Assembly: GCF_016808335.1 (NCBI RefSeq)
Contig: NC_053149.1
Coordinates: 20,122,733 to 20,186,732 of the forward strand
Direction: 5' to 3'
DNA from: Panicum virgatum
Lineage: Eukaryota > Streptophyta > Magnoliopsida > Poales > Poaceae
Length of the DNA stretch: 64,000 nt
This document shows, piece by piece, positions 21,159 through 32,952 of the stretch (position 1 is the first letter of the stretch; the number at the start of each line of letters is the position of its first letter). The notes beneath the pieces are model-generated. The model searched no databases and had not been told where the DNA came from. It saw only the letters and a program-made list of their open reading frames with translations. Both the position numbers and the translations under genes were made by a program.

Positions 21159-24100
21159 ATGGAGCTGGGAATGACCCCTGAATTTATGTATGGACAAAAT
21201 GTTTTTGTTCCTGCTGCTGCAAATCCCTACCCATATGGTTATGCAGGTAATGAGATATCCTATCTTGGTGTTGTTTCTGTTGTTGGTGTGGCTCTTTTGT
21301 CTATTCCATTTGGTTGTGACCAATTTGTCAAATGCAGAAGTTGGATCGCCTATGGAATGGTATAACCACCCAAACTCTATAGGATATGATGGTCAAGATC
21401 CTTTTTACACGGTTAGTACAATATAACAGTCTCACTCAATGCTTAATTAATTCTCCTTACAATCTTAAAATTTTCCTTTTCAAGAATATATGTGTTCTAA
21501 ATTGTTCCTTCTTTCATGTTGTTTGCAGACCGAAGGCATGCAATGCGTGTACTATGCTGCCCCAGACACTGGACCTATGCATCCTTCCTGCAGTCCTTAC
21601 CCTGTTGATCCTTCTTTCATATCCGATGGCCCATTTGTGCCCCAGGAATATGTTGCTGACCCTGCTAGCTCCACATGCCAAATAGCCACCACCCCTTATT
21701 ACATTTCAGCTGTTCTTCCTTATGCACAAGATAGTGTCCCAGGAAGTGTGACTGCACCTCTTCACTGCAATGTTGCCTTCCTCCCTGGCATACCAGGTTA
21801 TGCTGCACCATCGGCAAATGCAGCATTTCCTTTAATTGCTCCTGTTACCACCAAAAGTGACATTGCTGCAAATCCACCTGTACAGTCTACTATTGTCTCT
21901 TCAAAGCAGTTTCAGGACCATGCAAAACCTCCAAAGCTTCAACTGCATAATTCAGTTGCCCAGAAGCAAGAATTGCCAGATAGATCCATGACACCTATTA
22001 AACCCCCTCATGCTTCACAGGTAGGCAAATTTGCAAGTAATTGTTGGCTCTTTCTTTTGTCAGGTTACATTTATTTTGTTAACTGTTGTTCAATATGAAC
22101 TATTTAATTTTCTGCAACAATGTAGATTAGCCTTTTCAGATATTGGCTCTGTTGAGCCTCCTGCACATCTCATTACCCCATGTGGACATGTTCATGTCAT
22201 TTTGTTAAGGATAAATTTTGAATGCAATACTTGTTAGGCAATCCAATGCATCACAAAAATTTGGCTGGTTGTCATTGAATTTTTCTCTGGAATTGCATTA
22301 GGTGGGGTGTTCATTATAGCATCTTTAGCAAGTAGCCTAATAGCTATTTAGGAGAAAGTTAACTTCCAGTAACTTATAGGGGCATTAACTTTTTTTTCTT
22401 TTTGGGACTATTACAACTAAGGGAACTCAAATTACAAACATAGCTTGATAGTGTTTTGGACATGATTTTGTTTGGGGCTTGATGTAACTGAACATGTAAA
22501 TCGACTTAAGTTGATCTAGTGAGTAGTTTTCCTTTTTCTTCTATGTACTATCTCATCTAACTGGTTTGTCTTTCGTTTTTGACAGGCATCAGCACATTTG
22601 CTTGAAAGGACAATATCTGCCGCCAAGCCTTTACCAATGGCAAAACTGTCTGGAAATTTTGGATATGCTGCATCTGATCTTCAGAAGTGGGCTGCTGCTG
22701 AGAAATTTCAGCCTTCTTCAAAGTCGAGTGCTCCTGGCCAAAAGGTTCATTTGTTAAATGAACATAGCTTAGCTGATTCCAGGAAACCAAGCAATCAGAA
22801 GAGCTCTGCCATACTTGTGAGATCGTATACGTCAAGGCTCCCTATTGGCAATCCAGATGGGACAATCCTTATAAGGACCGATGAATACAACAGAGATGAC
22901 TTCCAGATGGATTACACATATGCAAAGTTCTTTGTTATCAAGTCAATTGGTGAGGCAGATGTCCACAAATCAATCAAGTATGGTGTATGGTCAAGTTCCT
23001 CCAATGGTAACAGCAAGCTGGATAGTGCATTCAGGGATGCTGACAGGATATCGAGGAGGAATTCTACCAAGTGTCCGGTGTTCTTGTTCTTCTCTGTGAG
23101 TGTTTATCTAATGAACATTTGTAAAATTATTCTTGCTCAGTGTTCAATTATCTCATTTGTGATTGTGTTTATCAGGTGAATGGCAGTGGGCACTTCTGTG
23201 GCATGGCTGAGATGGTTGGTCCTGTCGATTTTCACAAGGACATGGACTTCTGGTGTCAGGATAAATGGACCGGATGCTTTCCTGTGAGATGGTACATTGT
23301 TAAGGATATTCCAAATTATTGTTTGCAGCATATCACACTGCAGAACAATGAAAACAAGCCTGTCACACACAGCAGAGATACACAAGAAGTAAGTGGGCCA
23401 TGTCCATTTTTTGCATTGAAGATTTGTTAGCACTGTTAAACTGTTTAATTTTAGGAAGTTTCATTTTCATGGAGTTCCATAAGATCATGTATATTTCTCT
23501 TGAGCATTTTCCTTGTCACTTGCTGTAATGGCTTTGCTCTTTTATGAGCACATATGTCTGTTCTCATGATCTCTTGCAATGTCTCATCGCCAGGTACCAT
23601 ACATCCCTGGAATGTCTGTGCTTAAGATCTTCAAGGACATGAAAGTAAAGGAGTGCTTGTTTGATGATTTCATGAAATATGAGGTGGAAGAAGCGCAGTA
23701 TAGACCTCACCGAAGGTGCAAGCTGAGCTATAACGCCCCAGATTTTATACCTGCCTCACAGCATACAAAGGATGCGCCTGACACTAAGCAGACAAAATCC
23801 AGGAGCATGCTGATAGACAGGACATCAGAAGTACAAAATTCGTCAGAGAAGCAACATGATCCTAAGATGATAAAATCTCAGGAGCCATGTGTAGAGCTCT
23901 CTGAAAAACAGGCGACTGAGACTGGGAAAGAGAATGGACAACAAGAAAACCAGTGCAGTGGCAATCAGAGCCAGGAGGATGCAGCAAAAACTGTAACCAA
24001 CCAGCCACCAACTTCAAGCTTGAAGACAGGTGCGGAGGGGAAGCAGCAATTCTGGAAGAAGGTTGAGAATCCACGGCAGCACACAGACAGTGCCGCTCAA

Positions 24101-24310
24101 GGTTCGTCAAAGCCACCTGAAAAGCGTCTAAATGGAGTCCGCAGCTCCGCTGGTGCAGTATCAGAGAGCAGTGAAGAACAAAAGATCGCCGCCAAACTTG
24201 GATCGCTCAAGATCAGTTCCAAGACAGGGGAAGCTGACCGAAAGAGTAGCACAGTGAGTGTGGTGACAATTGGCTCGATGCCGGTTCGGGTTGACTGTTC
24301 GGAGGTGTAG
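21159..24310 (+). CDS. YTH-domain RNA-binding protein (ECT-type m6A reader)
   Basis: Coding exons are 21159-21246, 21338-21411, 21529-22020, 22586-23095, 23176-23388 and 23594-24310. All introns are GT..AG, and splicing gives 697 codons plus a stop. The N-terminal 330 residues are rich in Pro/Tyr/Ser and low in complexity, as usual for plant ECT proteins. The YTH domain spans about residues 330-468: KFFVIKS at 332-338, YGVW with cage Trp353, and FWCQDKW with Trp414 and Trp419, so all three aromatic-cage Trp residues are present. The basic and acidic tail after residue 470 is disordered-looking. The protein should bind N6-methyladenosine in mRNA, mainly in the cytoplasm, and affect transcript fate. 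I chose ATG 21159 (MELGMTPEF) as the first ATG after the leader intron. The frame is open upstream, so a longer form is possible. Confidence 0.93.
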
Positions 24311-25860
24311 GTGGCTAGTGGGAGTTTTTTTTTATTCTGGTTTCACAATTTCTCCTTCCGGGTTTATTTTGGGTCCCAGGTTTTAATTTTCTTTTGGTAA
24401 AATGTCTGTCTTCGGCTGGTGGTTTCCCAGCTTTGCTATGGCATGAAAAGGGGGGGAAAAGGAGGAATAGTTAGATTCTAGTTCCCTGGTGGATAAAATG
24501 GTTTGGCATTATCGTGCTGAGGGTTGCTTTTTGGAAAAGAAAGAATAGACAATATAAGACGTTCTTTCACCACATTAAGAAAAAAAGGAGAAAAGAAATT
24601 GGGCATCTGGGGACAGTGGTGTGATTTGTTTCTTGTCTGATGATGAGATAATTTTTACCCATGAGGCCATGATGGACCCTTATGTACGATGGGCATTGCC
24701 CAGGAGTCATGTCGGCTGATTGCAACCGTAGTTAGTTTTCAAAAACATATATTGCAACCGTAGCTTGTCTGCTCATGTCCTGTGTATAAGCGTTGGATGG
24801 GACATGAGCGCGGGTCGACTGGTGGAGTCTTTGCTGGCGATCTCTCCAGATTCCGGACACGTCCAGAGCACTATAGCTGCAAAAGGCGTCGGTCGTCGTC
24901 GGCCTCACCGCAAAGGACACGGCGCGTCCCACCCCCACCCAACGCCGACGTCGACGCATCCTCGCTCCCGCTCGCGGCTGAAATCTTCCGACGGTTGAAA
25001 TCCCCGACCCGTCGTCGATCAGGCGATCGTCGGCGCGTCCCTTTCCGGCTTGCCACCCGGCCGGCCGGCGCGCGGGGTTAAAAACATGAGCATCCGGGGT
25101 TGCGTAGCGACGTCGCACCCGCCGCGCGGGGGGATCCAGTGCTCGGCACGCATGGCACGGCCGCCGCCTCCTCGCTCATCCCCGTTGCGCTCGCCTCGCA
25201 CCCTGTCGCCATGCCGGACAAGGACGCTGCTGCTGCTGCGCGCGGCCACTACCAGCGGCTCATCTGCGTTCGCGTCCATACAGGTGGACACGAACCTGGC
25301 TCCCAGCTTGCTGGATACGAACGAGATACCATCACAGTCGACGGGAACCGTAGGCCTCAGCCCCACTCCTGCACTCGCTCCATCTGTCGGAGTGGAGGTG
25401 TCGAACACGCGACGTGCCAGTGCCAGTGCGAGCGCGGCGAGCGGAGCCGACAGAACGAGCGACCTGCCGAGCGAGCTGTTGATGGGCCGGCCGATCGATC
25501 GGCATCCCCGCCCGGTCCTGCGCCATTATTGTCACGCGCGCCCAGCCCTTTTTCCCTGGCCGCGGCCCGGCACCTACCTACCTGATGCCCGTCGCCCGGG
25601 CCGATGCGGCGTCGCCGTTCCGGCCGCGGCCGCGTCCCCCGCACGCCCCCCACACCTTAATTACCCGCGCCTCGCCACCAAATCCCCCCTTGACTCCGGG
25701 TGCCGCGCCGCTCCCGTCCGTCTCGATCGTCGCCTTCCAACCAAGAGGAGGAGCCGCGGCGAGCTACTACGTGCGCGGCAGGTCAGGTACAAGCGCGGGT
25801 ACGCGCCCGCCAGCCCGGCCGCGCACTGACACGCGCGCGTGCTCCGGCCGGCTCCGGCCG
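24311..25860. other. YTH 3' region and intergenic DNA upstream of GDSL gene 1
   Basis: 24311 to about 24650 is the likely 3' untranslated region. No canonical AATAAA is obvious. From 24880 to 25860 the sequence is very GC-rich with long open frames in several phases (for example 25050-25829 plus). None shows a known domain, and they are best explained by composition. The direct repeat TTGCAACCGTAG(C/T)T lies near 24719 and 24752. Confidence 0.5.
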
Positions 25861-25876
25861 GGACAGTACTGTTGGG

Positions 25877-25885
25877 TTTATAATA
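25877..25885 (+). promoter_or_regulatory. TATA-like box of GDSL gene 1
   Basis: TTTATAATA, about 115 bases before the ATG at 25998, in otherwise GC-rich sequence. Confidence 0.45.
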
Positions 25886-25997
25886 CCCGGCACGGGCATC
25901 ATCACCCGCGCCGCGCGCCGGGCGTCAGGAGCACAGAGGCAGCAGGTAGAGGGGGAGGGGAACGGACGAGCTCGTCGTCGGGTAGCGGAGGAACAGG

Positions 25998-28068
25998 ATG
26001 ACCAGTGGCGGTGGCGCCGGCGCGGTGGCGGGGCCAGGCGCCGCGCTGCGGCTGCAGCACTACCTCATCATGGCCGGGGTGGCGGCCGCGGTCGTGCTCG
26101 CCTGCCTCAGGTACGCGCCGGCCGCCGCGGGGTACGGCTTCCTGGCCGTCGCGCCGCCGGCGGGGGCCGCCGGACGCCTCGCCCACGCCGCTGCTGGTGC
26201 CCGGCGGGATACCCCACCGGCGCCGCCGCCGTCGCCCGTGGTGATCTTCAACTTCGGGGACTCCAACTCCGACACGGGCGGCATGGCGGCGGTCAACGGC
26301 ATGAACCTCAACCTGCCGGAGGGCCGGACCTTCTTCCGCCGGCCCACCGGCAGGCTCTCCGACGGCCGCCTCGTCATCGACTTCATCTGTAAGTCCACTC
26401 CCCTGCTCCCTTCCTGCTTTCCCGCCACGCTTGGAATCAAACTTTTAAGCGAAACAGCGAAATTCTTCGTCTTTGTTTCATCCCTAGTTGACAAAAGTTC
26501 TGCAAATCCTTCAACTTAACTGTAAGAGCCCAGACGACAATCTCAGAACTGAATACAACAGTGTGATAGGATCCTGCTAGCCCCTACCCTACTTTGTTCA
26601 CACGAAAATGTCACCAACAAACAAATTACCAGATAAAAAAAGAGTTTAAACCACTTCATACAAAGGAAAAAAAAAAGAAGAACATGCATTTGAGATGGAT
26701 GGAAGCGGAGGAAAAGGTGGTGAGGATAGCGACGTGTCAAGCATCGCCATAATAATGGGATCACGAAAGGAGATTTATCATTTATGTCGACCCCAAGGTC
26801 CGTTCATGGACACATGTCTGCACTCTGCACAGCAGGAACTGCTAGCTCCCAGCACCAGCAGCTGTGCCTGTGGGGGGCAAAATTCAGTGCAAATCATCGT
26901 CGCCAAGCGATCTGAGATTCATAACTTTGGGTGGTGATCTTTGAAAGTGAATGAAAGTGTTCCTGTGCCGTGATGTGCAGGTGAGAGCCTGCAGACGCCG
27001 TACCTGAGCCCGTACCTCAAGGCGCTGGGCGCGGACTTCAGGAACGGCGCCAACTTCGCCGTCGGCGGGTCCACGGCGTCGCCGGGCGGGTCGCCCTTCT
27101 CGCTGGACGTGCAGCTCCACCAGTGGCTCTACTTCCGGGACAGATCCATGGAGATGATCGACCTAGGTAACGGCCGGTGAATCAATCGATCTCTGTCGTC
27201 TGGCAAGCGAACTGGTAGCTTGTTTGCTGATCTGATGGGAGGTCGGGAGATGCAGGCCAGAAGCCCCCCATCGACCGCGACGGGTTCCGAAGGGCCATCT
27301 ACACCATCGACATCGGGCAGAACGACCTGTCTGCTTACATGCACCTGCCCTTCGACCAAGTGCTTGCCAAGATCCCCTCTGTCGTCGCTCAGATCAAGTA
27401 CACCATCGAGGTAAACAAATCCAATTCTATCTCTACTAGACTACTAGTATAGTATATCTCTGTAGATTCCTGCTACGACTTGTCTGGACTCTGAACTGGA
27501 TCGAGAGGGTGACTCCTGAACCAACCAACCAACCCTGTAGACCCTGTACGCGCACGGCGGCCGCAAGTTCTGGATCCACGGCACCGGCGCGCTGGGCTGC
27601 CTGCCGCAGAAGCTGGCGATCCCGCGGGACGACGACGCCGACCTCGACGCCCACGGCTGCCTCGAGACCTACAACGCCGCCGCGCGGCGCTTCAACGCGC
27701 TGCTCGCGGCCGCCTGCGCGGAGCTCCGGCGGCGCATGGTGGACGCCGCGCTCGTCTTCGTCGACGTGTACGCCGCCAAGTACGACCTGGTGGCCAGCCA
27801 CGCCGCGCACGGCATCGCGCGGCCCCTCATGGCGTGCTGCGGCTACGGCGGCCCGCCCTACAACTACCACCACTTCAAGGCCTGCATGTCGGCGGAGATG
27901 CAGCTCTGCGACGTCGGCGCGCGCTTCGCCAGCTGGGACGGCGTGCACTTCACCGAGGCCGCCAACGCCATCGTCGCCGCCAAGCTGCTCACCGGCAACC
28001 ACTCCACGCCCAGGGTCACCATCGCCAGCCTCGTCAACGCGACGCTCCTGCCCAACAACGATGGCTAG
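25998..28068 (+). CDS. GDSL esterase/lipase, GDSN subgroup (gene 1 of 3)
   Basis: Exons 25998-26388, 26981-27166, 27256-27410 and 27541-28068 splice to 419 residues, near the usual length of the family. A hydrophobic segment at residues 22-40 may be a signal peptide or anchor, followed by a Pro/Ala-rich stretch to residue 80. Block I is FNFGDSNSDTGG with nucleophile Ser89. Block III is IGQNDLS. The C-terminal block is SWDGVHFTEAAN with Asp377 and His380. These match SGNH/GDSL hydrolases of the ENOD8/FXG1-like clade, secreted or vacuolar enzymes acting on ester-linked groups of sugars, lipids or secondary metabolites. The substrate cannot be read from the sequence. Unlike the two paralogues downstream, the last intron is absent: codons for SHAAHG and IARPLMACC are contiguous. 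Codon use is extremely GC-rich. Confidence 0.93.
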
Positions 28069-28624
28069 CTAGCTCGATCTCGTTCGGTTTAATTAATTTT
28101 TTTGCCCATGCATGGCAAGTGATGGTACAAATATGATGGCCAAGAATCAAGATATGATTGCAGCGAGTTCGTGGAGATCGACGAGCTGGTTCACCGTACC
28201 GCTGCTCAGGGTCGAGCTCGTTCAACAAAGGAGCAATTCTGTGACACCATTGATTGTGTTGACTTAGAAGCAAATGATGGAAGGTGGCCCAACCTATCTA
28301 GTGGTTTTGTGGGGATTATTGGCCTTCAGTTTGAGGCTTAATTTGTACTACATCAAACATGATAACATACACATGCATGTGTGTAGATACGATCCACGGT
28401 TCTTTCCTTTTACTAATTAATGTCCTGATGTTTGATCAAGAAACTGGGTGCTAAATTTACATGTCCTTTTCGAATGTTGTAGCACGGATTTTGGGCCTCC
28501 GTAGTCTACACATCAGCACATGTCTGGATTCATGACAACAGTCTGCACAGGCACAGCTAGACGGTTCTCGCTACAGGATTTTGCTTTCCTGTAGAAAACA
28601 GTAATCAATTTCACCATGGATTAC
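28069..28624. other. 3' flank of GDSL gene 1
   Basis: Presumed 3' untranslated and intergenic sequence. No gene seen. Confidence 0.5.
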
Positions 28625-29160
28625 TGTTGCCACTTCTACGGGTGGTCAACTCACCCTGTTACTACCATTTGGATCAAAGACAATGGGTTAGCATAGTAAT
28701 TAGACTGCCATTCACCCAGTAAGAGTGGCAAAAAATCAGATTGGGCTGAGAGTTGGAAGTAATTTTTTTGCCACTTTTACAGGTGGCCATTTCACCTTGT
28801 CACTACCATGGCTGTGTTTAGATCTGTAAAATGGTGGTAAAAAGAGTCACATCGGACACTGTAGCACACTGTAGCACTTTTTGTTTGTTTGTGGTAATTG
28901 TTGTCATACTATGACCTAACTAGGCTCAAAAGATTCGTCTCGTCGTGTACATCAAAATTATGCAATTAGTTTTTTTATTTACCGATATTTAATGCTCCAT
29001 TCATAAGGCAAAAGATTTGATGTGATAGGTGAATAGTGAAATTTGGAGAGAGAAATTTTGAAACTAAACACAGCCCATGTAAGGTCGTCGCATGGGTCAA
29101 TACCAGTGCAACAGGGTGCACATTCACTCCGTAATTAAGGTTGGCAAAAAAATTAATTGC
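28625..29160. repeat. Direct duplication with a MITE inside the second copy
   Basis: A stretch with TTGCCACTTCTACGGGTGG and CTCACCCTGTTACTACCAT (28625-28672) recurs as TTGCCACTTTTACAGGTGG and TTCACCTTGTCACTACCAT (28770-28809). The following AGTGGCAAAAAAT-like end (28727) recurs near 29143, beyond the MITE. The two units would be about 150 bases without the insert. Confidence 0.55.
28810..29075. mobile_element. MITE with GGCTGTGTTTA inverted ends
   Basis: The ends are GGCTGTGTTTAGATC (28810) and the complement TAAACACAGCC (29065-29075). They are flanked by CAT on both sides (28807-28809 and 29076-29078). The internal 'CTAACTAGGCTCAAAAGATTCGTCTCG' type segment, near 28916-28942, belongs to a very common grass MITE family. 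Non-coding. The 3-bp duplication suggests PIF/Harbinger relationship. Confidence 0.7.
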
Positions 29161-29971
29161 TCTGTTTTCTAATTAGGCCAATTTTAATGGGCGAGTCATG
29201 GGAGTGTCATGAATATTAAATTTGCTGATGTGGTAGAAGAGAGGAGGAGTGTCATGAAATGCGAGAGAAGTGTCATCGCATAATTACCTAGATTGTGAAC
29301 TAGATAATCGAGTCGGAGGAGTGTTATTGAGAGTGACCTTGAGTGAAGAGGTTGTGTGCATCCTGCATCCTTTTCGGTTAGGCACCGCTAGCCAATATGT
29401 GAATTAAGTTGAGAGCGATGATTGCAGGCTTATGTACGAGGTGTCGGGCTTAATGGGCTAAGAGTTGAACTGATCGTGCTCTTGCTATTGACGGGCTCAG
29501 ATGTCGGCCCAAGCACGGTATGGTTGTATCAGGCCGTCCTGGCTTGATCACGAGTAGGACCGGGCTGTGTTGTGCTTGGGCCATCCTTTAGTGGGGCATG
29601 TCTCGGGCCGCTCGTTAGGCAATGCCCATTTGGCCGTCTATTTTTTCCATCTTTAGATTTAGACAAACAAACAATTCACTTCGTTTTGACCCTTGAACTT
29701 ACTAATCCAACCACCTACTAATGAAAATTTTCTTTTTTATTTCTCCTCATACTAATGTTTTAGTCCAAATTCTTCGTGGTGATAGTTCGATGTATCCTAT
29801 ATTACAAAGATATCGCAGACTTTCTTTGCAGTAGTTTTCATCAGTTGGGAGAATTTGCTATAAGTTTAGACCGAAATACAAATATATGAAAAAGAGACAC
29901 ACTAAGGAAAATGAACCTAACAAGACCATTAGTGATTTTAGTTATTGTGTGATAACATAAACCAGTTGGAC
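29161..29971. other. Intergenic DNA
   Basis: No gene seen. 29330-29640 is moderately GC-rich with 'gggcttaatgggctaagag' and 'cgggctg' motifs typical of repeat-derived DNA. The remainder is AT-rich. Confidence 0.4.
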
Positions 29972-29974
29972 TAA

Positions 29975-30948
29975 CACTACAAGAAAAAAGCTCATTCGTC
30001 CTCGGCCTTTAGTACCAGACATATTTTGGTCCGGTACTAATGTTGTCCCGGGGTCATTTTAGTACCGGGCCTAAATTTAAACGTCCCCTGAGCCTCCTTT
30101 AGTACCGGCCGGTGTCTTGGGCCGATACTAAATGGCCGGCCCAAGACACCGGCCGGTACTAAAAGACGACATTTAGTACCGCAGGAGACAGCGGCCGGTA
30201 CAAAATTTCTCCACCGCCACCACCGTCCATATTAAATATCCACCAGCACCTACCCAGTACGCCACACATCTTATTATCTCTTTCTTCTTCCTCGTGCTCT
30301 CATCCTCTCTCTCCCTCCCTCCCTCTCCTCCCTCTCTCTCCGTCGGCGCGCATGGGGCGGGGCCCGGGCCCGCCTCCCGGCGGCCGCGCGGGGCCAGGCC
30401 GGCCCTCCGGCGGCGCGCGGGGGCTCGGCCGGCCCTCAGGCGGCGGCCGCGCGGGCCCCACCGGCCCTCTGGCGGCGCGCGGGGGCTCGGCCGGCCCTCC
30501 CGGCGGCGCACGGGGCCGAGAGCTCCAAGAGCTGCTCTACCTCTAGATTTTTTTTCTGATTTTTTTAATTTGTGATTGTGAGATGTATTATTTTAAAATT
30601 TGTGATTGTGATGTGATTTTTTGATTGTGACGATCCGTGTTGTGGGAAAGAAAATGAGAAAAGAATGATTGTAATATTTGTGTTTGTGATGTGATTTTTT
30701 TGAATGTGACAACCGGTGTGGGAAAGAGAAAAGAATAAAAATGAAAAAAAGAGGCGGGAATGAAAAAGCTACGTTTTGGGCACAAAAGAGTTTAGTACCG
30801 GTCGGTAACACCGATCGGTACTAAAGAAACCTTTTAGTACCGGGCAACTTGACCGGTACTAAATGATGTACCATTTATTACCGGCCAAGCGGTACCGGTC
30901 AGCTACCCGGTACTAATAGGGGGTTCCGGCCTGGTTTTTCTAGCAGTG
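29975..30948. mobile_element. Small non-autonomous CACTA element
   Basis: The ends are CACTACAAGAAAAA (29975) and the complement of TTTTTCTAGCAGTG (ending at 30948). The 3-bp duplication TAA lies at 29972-29974 and 30949-30951. The subterminal parts hold repeated TTTAGTACCGG/CCGGTACTAAA motifs (30005-30190 and 30790-30915). It encodes no transposase. The family differs from the large CACTA at 2-16 kb in both TIR and subterminal motif. Confidence 0.92.
30352..30546 (+). other. Gly/Arg/Pro-rich open frame inside the small CACTA
   Basis: 64 codons (MGRGPGPPPGG to LQELLYL) preceded by a CT-rich leader-like stretch (30280-30345) and, further up, 'catattaaatat' (30227-30238). It includes the direct repeat GGCGCGCGGGGGCTCGGCC (near 30412 and 30474). 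No known domain. It may only reflect composition, but the promoter-like arrangement is notable. Confidence 0.25.
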
Positions 30949-30951
30949 TAA

Positions 30952-31230
30952 CTAACAGTGGTTGTTAGTATACAAGTAGGGCCGTACATAAGTTTATAGG
31001 ACTTTTAATCTGAATATAGAGATTTAAAATTGACAAGATATGGTGTGAGGGTTCCTTTAATTATTGTTAGATTTTGCCAACCAAATCCATTTCTTAGGGT
31101 ATGAATAATTTTGTAATTACACATCTGGACAGCTTTTATTCAGATGAACTTAATACAGTGCATCATAGTAGCGAACTGAACACAGTGCAGTTAGTTAGTA
31201 GCGAACTTAATAGAGCGCAGTTAGATCTCA
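30952..31230. other. Intergenic DNA with short repeats
   Basis: No gene. AGTAGCGAACT(T/G)AA with (A/T)CA(G)TGCAGTTAG-like motifs recurs three times between 31147 and 31225. Confidence 0.35.
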
Positions 31231-32062
31231 CTCAACTCTCATATCCGTATTCGTATTCGCATCTAATATGGATATCCGTATTCGTATCCGATTGTAATGT
31301 TGTACTAAAATGAATATATCCGAATTCGTTTTTCCTCATTTTTCTCTATCCGATTCTACATCCGTATTCGACAATATCCGCAACATCCGTATTCGAATAA
31401 GAATGAGCACATAGGAAACTATTAAAAATTATATATATAACTAATGATTAGTGATATATTAGTTTTAGTATTAGTAATAATGCCTTTTTATTAGTAATAA
31501 TGCATTTAGTGGAACTGTTTAAGAGTGATCATGAATAAATGACATGTGCTACTAGGTTTAATATTACTAATGATATACAAAGATTGAGTTTAATTAATTT
31601 CAATTTAATTAACTATATTTTGATATGGATAATCATATTGATTTTAATTTACTTTGGTTTATCCACTTATTAATAAAATTATAAATATACTTTATTCCAT
31701 TTATTCTTTATAACTATTGATATTTCCATTAGAATATTTATTCATTTGCATTTTATATATTTATATTATTAACTATTTAAATATTTATGTATAAATATGT
31801 TTTGATGATATGTCTTTTTCTTAACTACAACGGTTATATATTTTAATCCTTATTGTATAATGACTTAGCGATATCTTCGAAATATGTTTATAATGAATAA
31901 AACAAACGAATATAACTATGTTCCAAATCAATTAAATATCTAAATCCGTATTCGAATTCGAGACATCCGTTTTGCATTGTATCCGACAATATCTATATCC
32001 GCATCCGAGTTAAAATATGATAAAAAATGCTCGATTCCATGCCTATTCGATTCCATCCTGTA
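31231..32062. mobile_element. 5'-truncated hAT element related to the one at 17.4 kb
   Basis: Both the left ATCCG-rich arm (31238-31400) and the right arm ending GATTCCATCCTGTA resemble the element at 17386-18069, including ATTCGACAATATCCG and the GAGACATC(C/T)..TTTTGCATT and AAAATATGATAAAAA blocks. The left terminal TAAGGATGG is missing and no target duplication is visible. The centre is AT-rich and non-coding. Confidence 0.6.
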
Positions 32063-32952
32063 AGGCAGTATTGCAGGGAAGGGACGGGAGATGCAGGATC
32101 ACGTGCACTCCTTGTCAGGAGACAGGAGCAGAAAACCAGTCAGGAGCAGGGCTATTCCCGTGGGCAACCGAGAGAGATGTTTGCTCGCTTGCTGCGCGAA
32201 TATGCTCGCCTCCCGAAGGCTAATCCCCTTCTCCGAGGCGAGGAGTTGGCTTGTTCTCACTTCAACTTTCAGGCCTATATAGAAACCACACTTGTCCAGA
32301 AGAGTTTCACATGAATAAATTCAACCCAAGACATCACATTATATAAAGGGGCTTATAGAAACCACACTTGTCAATGCTTTCAAACGCATGCACAGAAGTA
32401 AACAAATGGATGTACTTTATCTGTGTAGAAGAGCTCTTATAATGCTTTAATTGGATTTCGAAACACCACCCAACATAAGAAAAACAAATGGTCATCATGT
32501 AATAACCAATTTGTTTCTCTTTTTTTTTAATAAGGAAACTTTATATAGCTTGACCAATATGTTTTTTTTGAAGGAAAAGCTTGACCAATATGTTAGCCAA
32601 ACCATTTATCTAGTGTACAAAAGCTATACAGCAAACTTGTGTTTCACATACCTTTCTAAGATGATATTGATTTTTGTACCAACTGACTGCACCAAATTAT
32701 ATTTTGGAACAACTTTTCAAATTCTAGTATATATAAATGGAAAGAGAAAGATATAGATTACATTTCCATAAATCTTAGGGGACTGGATCATATAAATCTT
32801 GAAGTGACCTAAAATTTCTATATTTCACACCCATTAGGATTCATAGTTTGGAGATATGGGACTTGAAGATATGGTTTACTTTACCCATCCATATAAGATA
32901 TTTTCGGTTTTGTAGAAAATATTAAGAAGGATAGAAGTAGATGCATGCTGAG
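32063..32952. other. Intergenic DNA
   Basis: No convincing gene. Short open frames at 32017-32314 have no domain. The stretch 'gcttgaccaatatgtt' is repeated at 32549 and 32579. AT-rich from 32330. Confidence 0.4.

Noticed and set aside
25050..25829. A 259-codon plus-strand open frame upstream of GDSL gene 1
   Set aside because: Very GC-rich DNA with long frames in several phases, no recognisable domain and no signal peptide or motif. It is best explained by composition.
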